From the NCBI RefSeq assembly GCF_000720635.1, contig NZ_JOCF01000057.1, positions 1 to 52,647 of the forward strand: a stretch of 52,647 nt of DNA. Reading direction: 5' to 3'. This DNA is from Streptomyces sp. NRRL WC-3742 (GTDB lineage Bacteria; Actinomycetota; Actinomycetes; Streptomycetales; Streptomycetaceae). Made by a program: the position numbers and the translations under genes. Each line of letters begins with the position of its first letter. The stretch's first letter is position 1. Under the pieces are notes generated by a model. It searched no databases, had not been told where the DNA came from, and worked only from the letters and a program-made list of their open reading frames with translations. Positions 36,582 through 44,635 of the stretch are shown piece by piece.

Positions 36582-37463
36582 TTAGGGCTGGAGGTTCTCC
36601 AGGTCGGCGAGCAGGCTCGGATGGGTCGGCTTCCAGCCGAGGGCGGCGCGGGTGTGGGTGCTGGAGGCGGGCTGGTCGGTGGCGAAGATCCGGCCGAGGG
36701 GGCCGTAGCTCTCCTGCGGGACCGATGCGACGGGCAGGCTCAGGCGGCGGCCGATCACGGCGGCGATGTCGCGGACCCGGTCGCCCTCGTCGGCGACGGC
36801 GTGCCAGGCGGTTCCGGCCGGGGCCTTCTCCAGGGTGAGGCGGAACAGGACGGCGGCGTCGCGTGCGTGGACTGCCGGCCAGCGCTGTGCGCCGTCGCCC
36901 GGGTATCCGGCGATGCCGGTGCGGCGGGCGATGTCGGTCAGCAGCCCGGCGAAGCCGCCGCGGCCCTGGTTGTGGACGGTGCGCGGCAGCCTCACCGCTG
37001 AGCTGCGCACTCCTTGCGAGGCGAGTTCGAGTGCGCGGTTGACCGAGCGGCCGCGGCCGCCGACGGGGCCGTCGGTCAGGGAGGGGTCGTCCTCGGTGGA
37101 AGCGCGCCCCGCCACCTGGGGTGTGCCCGAGACGGTGACGAGCGGGCGGTCCGTACCGATGAGGGCGTCGCCCAGGGCCTCGAGGGCGGCGGCTTCCTCG
37201 GCGATGCCCTGGGCCAGGGCCTCGGGTGAGCTGAAGTCGTTGCTGAAAGCGAGGTGGATGACGCCGTCCGCCTGCTCGGCGGCGGCCCGCAGGACGGTGA
37301 GGTCGGTGAGCGCCCCGCGGACGGCGGTGGCGCCGGCGGCTTCGGCGTGTGCCGCGGAGGCGTCGGAGCGGGCGAGGGCGGTGACCGCGTGGCCTGCGGA
37401 GAGTAGTTCGGTGACGACGGCGGAGCCGACGAGGCCGGTGCCGCCGGTGACGAAGACGCGCAT
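36582..37463 (-). CDS. NAD(P)-dependent epimerase/dehydratase-family (atypical SDR) oxidoreductase
   Basis: A 293-residue SDR protein. The nucleotide-binding motif is VFVTGGTGLVGSAVV at the N-terminus, followed by ALARSDASAAHAEAAGATAV, GVIHLAFSND, a Thr/Ser in LVTVSGTPQ, and RLPRTVHNQGRGGF. The usual YxxxK is not evident, as in atypical or extended members. The start at 37463 (MRVFVTGG) has GGGAG upstream. It is divergent from a TetR repressor, with two 24-base operators between them, so it is very probably the repressor's target. Confidence 0.86.
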   Translation of the reverse strand: MRVFVTGGTGLVGSAVVTELLSAGHAVTALARSDASAAHAEAAGATAVRGALTDLTVLRAAAEQADGVIHLAFSNDFSSPEALAQGIAEEAAALEALGDALIGTDRPLVTVSGTPQVAGRASTEDDPSLTDGPVGGRGRSVNRALELASQGVRSSAVRLPRTVHNQGRGGFAGLLTDIARRTGIAGYPGDGAQRWPAVHARDAAVLFRLTLEKAPAGTAWHAVADEGDRVRDIAAVIGRRLSLPVASVPQESYGPLGRIFATDQPASSTHTRAALGWKPTHPSLLADLENLQP

Positions 37464-37478
37464 GACGAGCTCCCAGAC

Positions 37479-37533
37479 GTGATGCGACTGTTGTCCCATC
37501 ACTGTACCCGTGATGCGACATGTGTCGCATCAC
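37479..37533. promoter_or_regulatory. Two tandem TetR operators between SDR and tetR genes
   Basis: Two 24-base sites share the same design. Site 1 (37479-37502) has arms GTGATGCGAC and TGTCCCATCAC with one mismatch. Site 2 (37510-37533) is a perfect inverted repeat with arms GTGATGCGACA and TGTCGCATCAC. Their centres are 31 bases apart, about three helical turns, so repressor dimers would sit on one face. TAGAAT at 37535-37540, directly after site 2, is a likely -10 of the tetR gene and ends only 6 bases before its ATG, indicating a leaderless mRNA. Confidence 0.85.
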
Positions 37534-37546
37534 TTAGAATGTCGGC

Positions 37547-38128
37547 ATGCCGAGATGGAAGCCCGATGCGAGACAGCGCCTGGTCGTGGCGGCGCTCGGT
37601 CTGTTCGCCGAGCAGGGCTACGACGAAACGACGGTCGCCCAGATCGCCGAGCGCGCGGGGCTCACGCGCAGCACGTTCTTTCGCCACTTCACGGACAAGC
37701 GGGAGATCCTCACCGCCGGACAGAGCGCACTGAGTCGACTGCTGGTCGAGGGCATCGACACCGCCCCGGCGGACGCGACCCCGTTGACGGCCGTCGCGGC
37801 CGGCCTGGAGCGCGCCTCCGGCGAGATGACGACCTTCAACCGGTCCATCGGCCCGCTGCTGCACGCCGCCATCGAGGCGAACGAGGAACTGCGCAACCGC
37901 CAGGCGATGAAGAGCGTCGGCATGGCCGCGGCCATGGTCGAGGCACTGAGGCGAAGGGATGTCGCGGAACCTGCGGCCCAGGTCGCCGCCGAGCTCGGCG
38001 TGCTCGCCTTCAAGGCCGGATACGCCCGGTGGGCGGACCCCGCCCGCGACGAGGACCCCGGCGAACTGGCGGACCTCACCCGGGCAGCGTTCGACGAGCT
38101 CCGCGCGGCAGTCGCGGACCTGCGGTAG
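37547..38128 (+). CDS. TetR-family transcriptional repressor
   Basis: A 193-residue TetR regulator. The N-terminal HTH is LVVAALGLFAEQGYDETTVA followed by QIAERAGLTRSTFFRHFTDK and REIL, a complete match to the family. The helical C-terminal ligand domain (about 65-193) gives no ligand clue. It probably represses itself and the SDR oxidoreductase through the two operators upstream. Transcription likely begins at or next to the ATG. Confidence 0.92.
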   Translation: MPRWKPDARQRLVVAALGLFAEQGYDETTVAQIAERAGLTRSTFFRHFTDKREILTAGQSALSRLLVEGIDTAPADATPLTAVAAGLERASGEMTTFNRSIGPLLHAAIEANEELRNRQAMKSVGMAAAMVEALRRRDVAEPAAQVAAELGVLAFKAGYARWADPARDEDPGELADLTRAAFDELRAAVADLR

Positions 38129-38147
38129 CCGTCGAACGGGCGCTGCC

Positions 38148-39324
38148 TCAGCTGGACGTCCCGGCTCGAGTCGGAGTCACGGGCGTCACCGCCGTCAACA
38201 GGGACGGGACGGCCATCAGCGCGAAGCACACGGGCAGGGACAGCTGCGCCACGAGCATGCCTGCCACGGCGGTGCCGGTGGCGCTTCCGGCGTTCAGGGC
38301 CGTATTGACCCATGCGCCGGCCTGGGTGCCGGTGCCGGGTGCGGCGGAGTGGTTCGCGAGCAGGTAGGCAGTGGTGATGGTGGGGGCGACGAACAGTCCG
38401 GTGAGAGCTGCTGCCGCTGTCAGCACGTACAGGTTCGGGGCCAGGCCGGCGGCGGCGAGGGCCAGGCCGAGTCCTGTGGCGAGCAGGGACAGGCGCCGCT
38501 GCGCAGATTTGCGCCAGGTGATGGAGCCGTAGGTGAGGCCGCCGATGGCGCTTCCGGCGGAGAGGGCGGCCAGGACCCAGGCCACGGACTCGACCTGGTG
38601 CAGCCGGTCGGCGAAGGCGATGGCGAGCAGGTCCACCGCGCCCAGGCCCACACCCACGGCGAAGGCCACGGCCCCCGCGTGCAGCAGTCCCCGGCCGCTC
38701 GGCAGCCAGCTGCGGGGCGGGGTCGAGCGCTGCTCCTGCCGTGGGGCGGGACCGGTCGCGGGTGAGGACACGAGGGCCAGGGTTCCGGAGAGCATCAGCG
38801 CGGCGCTGACGGCGAGGGCGGTCGCCGGGGTGGTGAGCTTCACCAGGGCGGCCACGAGCAGGGGGCCGGTGACGAACAGCAGCTCCTCGGCAACGGAGTC
38901 GAGGCTGTATGCGCGCTGGAGCAGGGACGGTTCAGGGGCCAGGCGGCTCCACAGGGAGCGCATCACGGGCCCGAGAGGCGGCGTACAGGTGGCGGCCGCG
39001 ACGGCCAGGACGACCAGCAGCGGACCAGGGGCGCCCGGCTGCGAGGACACTGCGGCCAGCACCGCCAGGAACAGCGCGCAGGCGGCGGCCATCGGTGGCA
39101 GGGCGCGGCGCGGGCCGTAGCGGTCGACGAGGGCGGCGCGGGCCGGCGAGAGAAGGACACTGGCGAGGCCGAAGGCGGCCATCACGGTGCCTGCGGTGGC
39201 GTAGGAGCCGGTGGACTCCTTGACGGTCAGGACCATCGCCAGGGAGACCATGCCGTACGAGAGACGGCCCAGGAGCGCCGAGCCGAACATGGCGGGTCCG
39301 CAGGACAGCGGAGTAGGAGGACAC
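38148..39324 (-). CDS. MFS transporter, with a probable frameshift near its 5' end
   Basis: A 12-helix major facilitator protein, about 390 residues. Motifs include LLGRLSYGMVSLAMVLTVKE, AGTVMAAFGLASVLLSPARA, the loop-2/3 motif ALVDRYGPRRALPP, and repeated helices to the end. It resembles Streptomyces drug-efflux MFS proteins. The continuous frame's first sensible ATG is 39290 (MFGSALLG), which has no ribosome site. A GTG at 39324 with AAGGAAC upstream starts MSSYSAVLRT, the usual beginning of this type, but one base out of frame. I therefore span the gene to 39324 and suspect a single-base indel near 39290-39297. It is convergent with tetR. Confidence 0.75.
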
Positions 39325-39388
39325 GAGGATGTTCCTTGAAAGGGCAGCCCGGTGCTCCGGGGCTGCGAATGTGCAGGGACGCCGAAGG

Positions 39389-39407
39389 CCGCACCCGGGG
39401 GGTGCGG
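39389..39407. promoter_or_regulatory. Short hairpin in the leader before 39440
   Basis: The arms are CCGCACCC (39389-39396) and GGGTGCGG (39400-39407). It lies between the divergent starts of the MFS gene and the next gene. Function unknown. Confidence 0.35.
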
Positions 39408-39439
39408 TCCAGGAGGGGTCCTACGCACAGAGAAGGAAC

Positions 39440-39925
39440 ATGCGCGTCACCGTAACAAGCTCTCCGTACAGAGAACAGGGAAATTCCGTGCTTGCCGTTG
39501 GGCCACGGCCCGATGAGATCGCTGACAGGCTGCGGATCACGCCGGCTGAGCTGGCGAAGGTGCCGCAGCTGGTTCCGGTGTACGGCCACCGGTATCTCCC
39601 AGGCACGGAGGGGGAGTCGGGGCATCCGGTGCTCTCGGTGTGCCAGAGCGACATCATCGACTACGGGAACGACCTCGCCGACTACATCCGGCACGAGTTC
39701 ACCGGGCGGTCGGGAGACCTCTCCAAGGCTCGGGCGACCGTCGGATTCTGGTCGTACTTCGTCGAGGACGGCTCCCCGGAGGTCACGTTCAACCTGGTCT
39801 GGGCGGGCTGGACAAGGGGGCGATCGTCGCGGAGGCCGGGCGGGTGCTCGGCGGTGGGTGGCCTCCGCGGTGAGGGGTCGGCGTGTTGGTCCGTGCGTGA
39901 GAGCATCGGGCGGTGCGAGGGCTGA
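39440..39925 (+). CDS. Hypothetical protein, possibly a SMI1/KNR4-like C-terminal fragment
   Basis: A 161-residue frame from ATG 39440 with AGAAGGAAC upstream. Residues about 18-85 (ITPAELAKVPQLVPVYGHRY, LPGTEGESGHPVLSV, DIIDYGNDLADYIRHEF) resemble the C-terminal part of SMI1/KNR4-type proteins of unknown role. The final 45 residues are Arg/Gly/Ser-rich and less protein-like. It overlaps the next gene by 13 bases. It may be a shortened gene. Confidence 0.5.
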   Translation: MRVTVTSSPYREQGNSVLAVGPRPDEIADRLRITPAELAKVPQLVPVYGHRYLPGTEGESGHPVLSVCQSDIIDYGNDLADYIRHEFTGRSGDLSKARATVGFWSYFVEDGSPEVTFNLVWAGWTRGRSSRRPGGCSAVGGLRGEGSACWSVRESIGRCEG

Positions 39926-40686
39926 CGGTGTTGGGGACGTGTGGGGCTTGGCCTGAGGCTGGGCGGGGGGCCAGTGGGTTGCTGGTGGAGTACGACGGGT
40001 TCCGGGTGGTGGTGGATCTCGGGTACGGCACGTTTCCACGGTTGTTGGAGCATTGTGGTGGTGGGCCGCGGGTGGATGCGGTGGTGATCACGCATGAGCA
40101 TCCGGACCACTGTGCGGATCTGAGTGCGCTGGGGCGGGCGCTGTACTTCGCGGAGGAGCGGGGGGAGCGGGTGCCGTTGTACTGCACGCCGGGGGTGGTG
40201 GGGCGGGTGCAGGCGATGGAGCCGACGGAGGACCTGGGGGAGGTCTTCGAGGTGTTCGAGCTTCCGGGGAGGTACCAGGTCGGGCCGTTGAGATTGGATG
40301 CGGAGCTGTTGCCGCATCATGTGCCGCATGCCGGGGTGCGGTTGAGTGCGGAGGGGTTCACCGTGGCGTACAGCGGGGATGCGGGGGCGGCGCCCGTGCT
40401 CGGTGAACTGGCGGCGGGGGCTGATGTGTTCGTGGCCGGGGCCACGTTGCAGGGGGAGGGCAGGGACCCGCTGCTGATGAGTGCGGTGGAGGCGGGGGAG
40501 TGGGCGGCTCGGGCCGGGGTGAAGCGGTTGGTGGTGTCGCACTTCTGGCCGGGGAGTGACCGTGGCCGGTCGGTCGCGGAGGCCCGCAGCCGGTTCGAGG
40601 GGGAGGTGATCGCGGCGGAGGAGGGCATGGTGGTCGCGTTGGGCCCCGGCCCGGGGCCCAACGCCGTCGGGTCAGGCGGCGAATAG
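39913..40686 (+). CDS. MBL-fold metallo-hydrolase
   Basis: A 257-residue metallo-beta-lactamase-fold protein. The metal-binding motif THEHPDHCADL gives HxHxDH, further His are in ELLPHHVPHAG, the bridging Asp is in VAYSGDAGAAP, and a C-terminal His is in LVVSHFWPGSD. The overall length and order fit RNase Z/ElaC-like small MBL hydrolases. The start is GTG 39913. It overlaps the convergent adenylation gene by 15 bases, so it may or may not belong to the neighbouring cluster. Confidence 0.86.
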   Translation: MRGLTVLGTCGAWPEAGRGASGLLVEYDGFRVVVDLGYGTFPRLLEHCGGGPRVDAVVITHEHPDHCADLSALGRALYFAEERGERVPLYCTPGVVGRVQAMEPTEDLGEVFEVFELPGRYQVGPLRLDAELLPHHVPHAGVRLSAEGFTVAYSGDAGAAPVLGELAAGADVFVAGATLQGEGRDPLLMSAVEAGEWAARAGVKRLVVSHFWPGSDRGRSVAEARSRFEGEVIAAEEGMVVALGPGPGPNAVGSGGE

Positions 40687-42225
40687 GGCCGTGCGGTCCA
40701 GCTTGCCGTGGGGGGTGAGGGGCAGGTGGCGGAGGTGGTGGATGGCCTGGGGGAGCATGTGGGCCGGCAGGTGGTCGGCGAGGTGGGTGCGTATCAGCCG
40801 GGCCGGGGTGGTGGCCGGGTCGGCGACGACGTAGGCGGTGAGGGACTGGGCGTCGGCGGTGACGGTGCAGGCGGCGCTGGTGACGCCGGGGACGGCGCGT
40901 AGGGCGGCTTCGATCTCGCCCAACTCGATGCGGAAGCCGCGGAGTTTGACCTGGCCGTCCTGGCGGCCGAGGTAGCTGAGGGTGCCGTCGGGCTCTTCGA
41001 CGGCCCAGTCGCCGCTGCGGTAGTGGCCGTCGACGAAGCGGGCGGCGTTCAGCTCGGGGCGCTCGAGGTACCCGTGGCTGACCGAGGCGCCGGAGACCCA
41101 GAGTTCGCCGGGCTGGCCGGGCGGGACGGGTGCGCCGTCGGCGTCGCGGAGGGAGAAGCCGAGGTGGGGGAGGGGGCGGCCGATGGGGGTGCGGCCGGGG
41201 CGGGCGGCGTCCAGCAGCTCCGGGGTGAGGGGGCAGTGCGTCACGTGCACGGTGGTTTCGGTGATGCCGTACATGTTGACCAAGGTGGTGCCGGGGCCGA
41301 GTCCGGCGGTCCAGAAGCGGCGGACGTCGTCGGGGACCAATGCCTCGCCGCCGAAGACGATGTGGCGGAGGGCGGGGAAGGTCAGGCCGGAGGCGATGGC
41401 TTCGGTGACCAGGTTGCCGAAGGCGGAGGGGACCTGGTTGAGGAAGGTGACGCTGTGCGAAGCGAGGAGCTGGGCGAAGGCTTCCGGGTCGGCGGCGGTC
41501 TCGCGGTCGACGACCACCGCCTGGCCGCCGTACAGCAGCGGGCCCCACAGCTCCCAGACGCTGAAGTCGAAGCTCCAGGAGTGGAAGATCGTCCACACCT
41601 CGTCCGGGCCGAGGTCGAACAGCGGGGCGGCGGCGTCCATCAGGGCCAGTACGTGGGCGTGGCTGACCAGGCAGCCCTTGGGCAGGCCCGTGGAGCCGGA
41701 GGTGTAGATGGCGTAGGCGGTGTCGGCGGGGACGACCTTGGAGGCGCTGCCGGGCCGGGTGGCGAGGGTGAAGGGGCCGACGGTGGCGATCGGGGACTCG
41801 CCGGGGAGCAACGGGGCGTCGGTGAGGACGAGTTGGGCGCCGGAGTCGTCGAGCAGGTGCTTCTGGCGGGCCTCGGGGTAGCCGGGGTCGACGGGGAGGT
41901 AGGCGGCGCCGGAGCGGAGGATGCCGAGGATGGCGCCTGGGGCGTGCCGGGTGCGGCCCGCGCGCAGCGCGACGAGCTGTCCGGGGGCGGTGAGGCCGGA
42001 GAGCGCGGAGGACACGGAGTCGGCCAGGGCGTCGAGTTGGCGGTACGTCAGTACACCGAGCGAGTCGGAGACGGCCGGGCGCGAGGGGTACCGGAGGGCG
42101 GTGGCGGCGAAGCGGGTTTCGAGGCGGTCGGCGGGCATCGGGGGCTCCGGGTGGAGGAGGAAGGGGTCGGCGAGGTAGATCAGGAGGTGGGGGTCGGAGA
42201 GGAAGGCGGCGGGGCGGAAGCTCAT
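40672..42225 (-). CDS. Stand-alone amino-acid adenylation enzyme (NRPS A domain), threonine-like code
   Basis: A 517-residue A domain without carrier or condensation domain. Core motifs are AYAIYTSGSTGLPKGCLV (A3), FDFSVWELW (A4), VNMYGITETTVHVTH (A5), GELWVSGASVSHGYL (A6), YRSGDWA (A7), GRQDGQVKLRGFRIELGEIE (A8) and PLTPHGKLDR (A10). Reading the specificity positions by alignment to GrsA gives D-F-W-N-V-G-M-V-H-K, the pattern associated with L-threonine. It is the last gene of the operon and overlaps kamE by ATGA. It should make an aminoacyl-AMP, to be passed to a carrier or ligase encoded elsewhere. The MbtH domain at 47243-47926 is its likely activator. Confidence 0.9.
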   Translation of the reverse strand: MSFRPAAFLSDPHLLIYLADPFLLHPEPPMPADRLETRFAATALRYPSRPAVSDSLGVLTYRQLDALADSVSSALSGLTAPGQLVALRAGRTRHAPGAILGILRSGAAYLPVDPGYPEARQKHLLDDSGAQLVLTDAPLLPGESPIATVGPFTLATRPGSASKVVPADTAYAIYTSGSTGLPKGCLVSHAHVLALMDAAAPLFDLGPDEVWTIFHSWSFDFSVWELWGPLLYGGQAVVVDRETAADPEAFAQLLASHSVTFLNQVPSAFGNLVTEAIASGLTFPALRHIVFGGEALVPDDVRRFWTAGLGPGTTLVNMYGITETTVHVTHCPLTPELLDAARPGRTPIGRPLPHLGFSLRDADGAPVPPGQPGELWVSGASVSHGYLERPELNAARFVDGHYRSGDWAVEEPDGTLSYLGRQDGQVKLRGFRIELGEIEAALRAVPGVTSAACTVTADAQSLTAYVVADPATTPARLIRTHLADHLPAHMLPQAIHHLRHLPLTPHGKLDRTALFAA

Positions 42226-43052
42226 GCCGGCGCCCCCACGAGGGCGTGCACCAGGTAGCTGGCGACGTCGGCGGGGGTGGTGCCCCGGCCGAAGACGCGG
42301 TCGACGCCGAGTTCGGTGGCCGCGTCGGGGTCGAAGCGGGGGCCGCCGACGACGAGCAGCGGGCGTTCGGTGTCGCCGAACTCGGCGCGCAGTTCGGCGG
42401 CGAGCTCCTTGACGTTGGTGAGGTGGGCGTCCCGCTGGGTGACGACCTGGGAGACGAGGACGGCGTCGGCGCCCTCCTCCCGGGCGCGGCGGACGAGGTC
42501 GGGGACGCTGACCTGGGCGCCCAGGTTGAGGACCTTCAGCTCGCGGTAGTACTCGAGGCCCTTCTCGCCCGCGAAGCCCTTGATGTTGAGGATGGCGTCG
42601 ATGCCCACGGTGTGGGCGTCGGTACCGATGCAGGCGCCGAGTACGACGAGCTTGCGGCCGAGCCGCTCGCCGATGGCGGTGTTGACCTCCTTGGCGCTGA
42701 GCAGCGGGTACTCGCGCTCGATGACCGAGACGGTGTCGAGGTCGACCTCGTGCAGCACCGGGCCGTAGACGACGAAGAAGGTGAAGGCCGAGCCGATGGG
42801 CTTGGAGTGCACCAGCATCGGGCGGTCGACGCCCATCCGGCGGGCGAGCTGCAGCGCGGCGCCGTCGGCGCGGGGGCCGTGCGGGACGGGCAGGGTGAAG
42901 GAGAGCTGCACCATGCCGTCGTCGGTGGTGTCGCCGTACGGGCGCACGGTGGTGGCGGTGTGCGGGAGGGCGGGGGGCTCGGGAAAGGCTTCCGGAAGGG
43001 CTTCGGCAAGGGCTTCCGGAAGGGCTTCGGGAAGGGTGAGGTCCGGGCTCAC
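42222..43052 (-). CDS. kamE: Lysine 5,6-aminomutase beta subunit (B12-binding)
   Basis: A 276-residue subunit of the adenosylcobalamin- and PLP-dependent enzyme that moves the terminal amino group of lysine or beta-lysine to C5. The B12-binding DxHxxG is in GTDAHTVGID (His147). Lys158 in ILNIKG, eleven residues later, matches the spacing of the PLP lysine (His133/Lys144 in the characterised beta subunit). The C-terminal Rossmann part follows (GADAVLVSQVVTQRDAH; RPLLVVGGPRFDP). The N-terminus is a repetitive (L/F)PEA tract. The start is GTG 43052, overlapping the kamD stop as GTGA. In aerobic actinomycetes this enzyme is uncommon. Confidence 0.92.
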   Translation of the reverse strand: MSPDLTLPEALPEALAEALPEAFPEPPALPHTATTVRPYGDTTDDGMVQLSFTLPVPHGPRADGAALQLARRMGVDRPMLVHSKPIGSAFTFFVVYGPVLHEVDLDTVSVIEREYPLLSAKEVNTAIGERLGRKLVVLGACIGTDAHTVGIDAILNIKGFAGEKGLEYYRELKVLNLGAQVSVPDLVRRAREEGADAVLVSQVVTQRDAHLTNVKELAAELRAEFGDTERPLLVVGGPRFDPDAATELGVDRVFGRGTTPADVASYLVHALVGAPA

Positions 43053-44635
43053 GTGGTCTCCAGGAGGTCGATGGCGGGGTTGCGGTAGCCGTCGGCCCGG
43101 GCCACCACGCCGTCGGCGCCGCGTCCGCCCGCGGGCGGACGGCGCATGCCGCCGAAGGTGCCCGCGGCGATGGCGTCCAGCAGGCCGCGGCCGCGGATGT
43201 CGCCGAGCAGGTCGACGGCCTCGCCGAGGACGTGGGCGGCGCGGCGGGCGATCAGGCCGTCGGGGGCGGGGTGGAAGTCCTCCGCGAGGCCGCCGGCGGC
43301 GTCGAGGACGTAGCGGATGTTGCGCAGCGCGAGGTCACGGTCGGAGAGGAAGGGGGTGACGACCGCCTCGGTCATCATGCCGACGAGCAGGATGCTCTGT
43401 TCGGTGAGCGCCCCGGCGAGGTTGAAGAAGCCGTTGAGCAGGTAGCCGTGGAAGACGTCGCCGGTCATGTGCCGGGTGGGCGGCATCCACTTGAGCGGGG
43501 CGTCGGGGAAGAGTTCGCGGGCGAGGAGCGCGTGGGCGAGTTCGAGGCGGAAGGAGTCGGGCACCGCCGGGTCGATCTCGAAGGCGTGGCCGAGGCCGAG
43601 CTGGCCGTCGGCGAGGCCGGCCTCCTTGGCGAAGTACTCGTTGAGGAGCTGGCTGGCGGTCACGGTGTGGGCGGCGTCGACGGCGTCGGCGGTGGTGAGG
43701 TAGTTGTCCTCGCCGGTGTTGATGACGATGCCGGCGCGGGCGTGGAGCTGGCGGGAGAAGCGCTGGTCGACGAAGGTGCGCACCGGGTTGATGTCGCGGA
43801 ACAGGATGCCGTACATGGAGTCGTTGAGCATCATGTCGAGCCGCTCGAGGCCGGCGAGGGCGGCGATCTCGGGCATGCAGAGCCCGGAGGCGTAGTTGGT
43901 GAGCCGGACGTAGCGGCCGAGTTCGGCGGAGGTCTCGTCCAGCGCGGCGCGCATCAGGCGGAAGTTCTCCTGGGTGGCGTACGTGCCGGCGTAGCCCTCG
44001 CGGGTGGCGCCGTCGGGGACGTAGTCGAGGAGGGACTGCCCGGTGGAGCGGATGACGGCGATGACGTCGGCGCCGCCCTGGGCGGCGGCCCGGGCCTGGC
44101 GGATGTCCTCGTGGATGTCGCCGGTGGCGACGATCAGGTAGATCCAGGGGCCGCTCGGGTTGCCCCAGCGGGCGACCAACTCCTCGCGTTCGCGGCGGCG
44201 TTCGTCGATGCGGGCGATGCCCCGGGCGACGGCCGCACGGGCGGAAGCCTCGGACCGGACGGAGGCCGCGCCCGAGGGGATGCGGAAGGGGACGGTACGG
44301 GTGGCCGCGTGGGCGGCGAGGTCGGTGAGGTCGCGGTAGCCGCCGCCGCGCAGGGCCTCCCAGACGGGCAGGCAGACGCCGTGCTCCAGGCCGACCTGGT
44401 CGCGGACGGCGTCGACGAGCCGGTTGGCCCAGGGGATGCCCTCGGCGTCGGCGCCGTTGAGGCCGGCCAGGCGCAGGGTGGCGCGCTCGACGGCGACGGT
44501 GGTGTGGGAGCGGGCGAGGTCGACGACGGGGCGGCCGACCTCGGCGGCCAGCTCCCGGGCGCGGCGCACCTGGGCGGGGTCGAGGCCGAGCTTGCCGGTA
44601 CGGCTGCCGGCGACCGGGACGGCGGCGGTGGTCAT
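43049..44635 (-). CDS. kamD: Lysine 5,6-aminomutase alpha subunit
   Basis: A 528-residue catalytic subunit. It shows IPWANRLVDAVRDQVGLEHG, IYLIVATGDIHEDIRQARAA, ADVIAVIRSTGQSLLDYVPD, GATREGYAGTYATQENFRLM, RYVRLTNYASGLCMPEIAAL and DMMLNDSMYGILFRDINPVR, which are conserved along the whole KamD family. The length matches characterised members (about 515). Start ATG 44635 overlaps the upstream stop (ATGA) and the end overlaps kamE (GTGA), so the two subunits are translated together. The likely substrate here is beta-lysine from KamA, giving 3,5-diaminohexanoate. Confidence 0.95.
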   Translation of the reverse strand: MTTAAVPVAGSRTGKLGLDPAQVRRARELAAEVGRPVVDLARSHTTVAVERATLRLAGLNGADAEGIPWANRLVDAVRDQVGLEHGVCLPVWEALRGGGYRDLTDLAAHAATRTVPFRIPSGAASVRSEASARAAVARGIARIDERRREREELVARWGNPSGPWIYLIVATGDIHEDIRQARAAAQGGADVIAVIRSTGQSLLDYVPDGATREGYAGTYATQENFRLMRAALDETSAELGRYVRLTNYASGLCMPEIAALAGLERLDMMLNDSMYGILFRDINPVRTFVDQRFSRQLHARAGIVINTGEDNYLTTADAVDAAHTVTASQLLNEYFAKEAGLADGQLGLGHAFEIDPAVPDSFRLELAHALLARELFPDAPLKWMPPTRHMTGDVFHGYLLNGFFNLAGALTEQSILLVGMMTEAVVTPFLSDRDLALRNIRYVLDAAGGLAEDFHPAPDGLIARRAAHVLGEAVDLLGDIRGRGLLDAIAAGTFGGMRRPPAGGRGADGVVARADGYRNPAIDLLETT

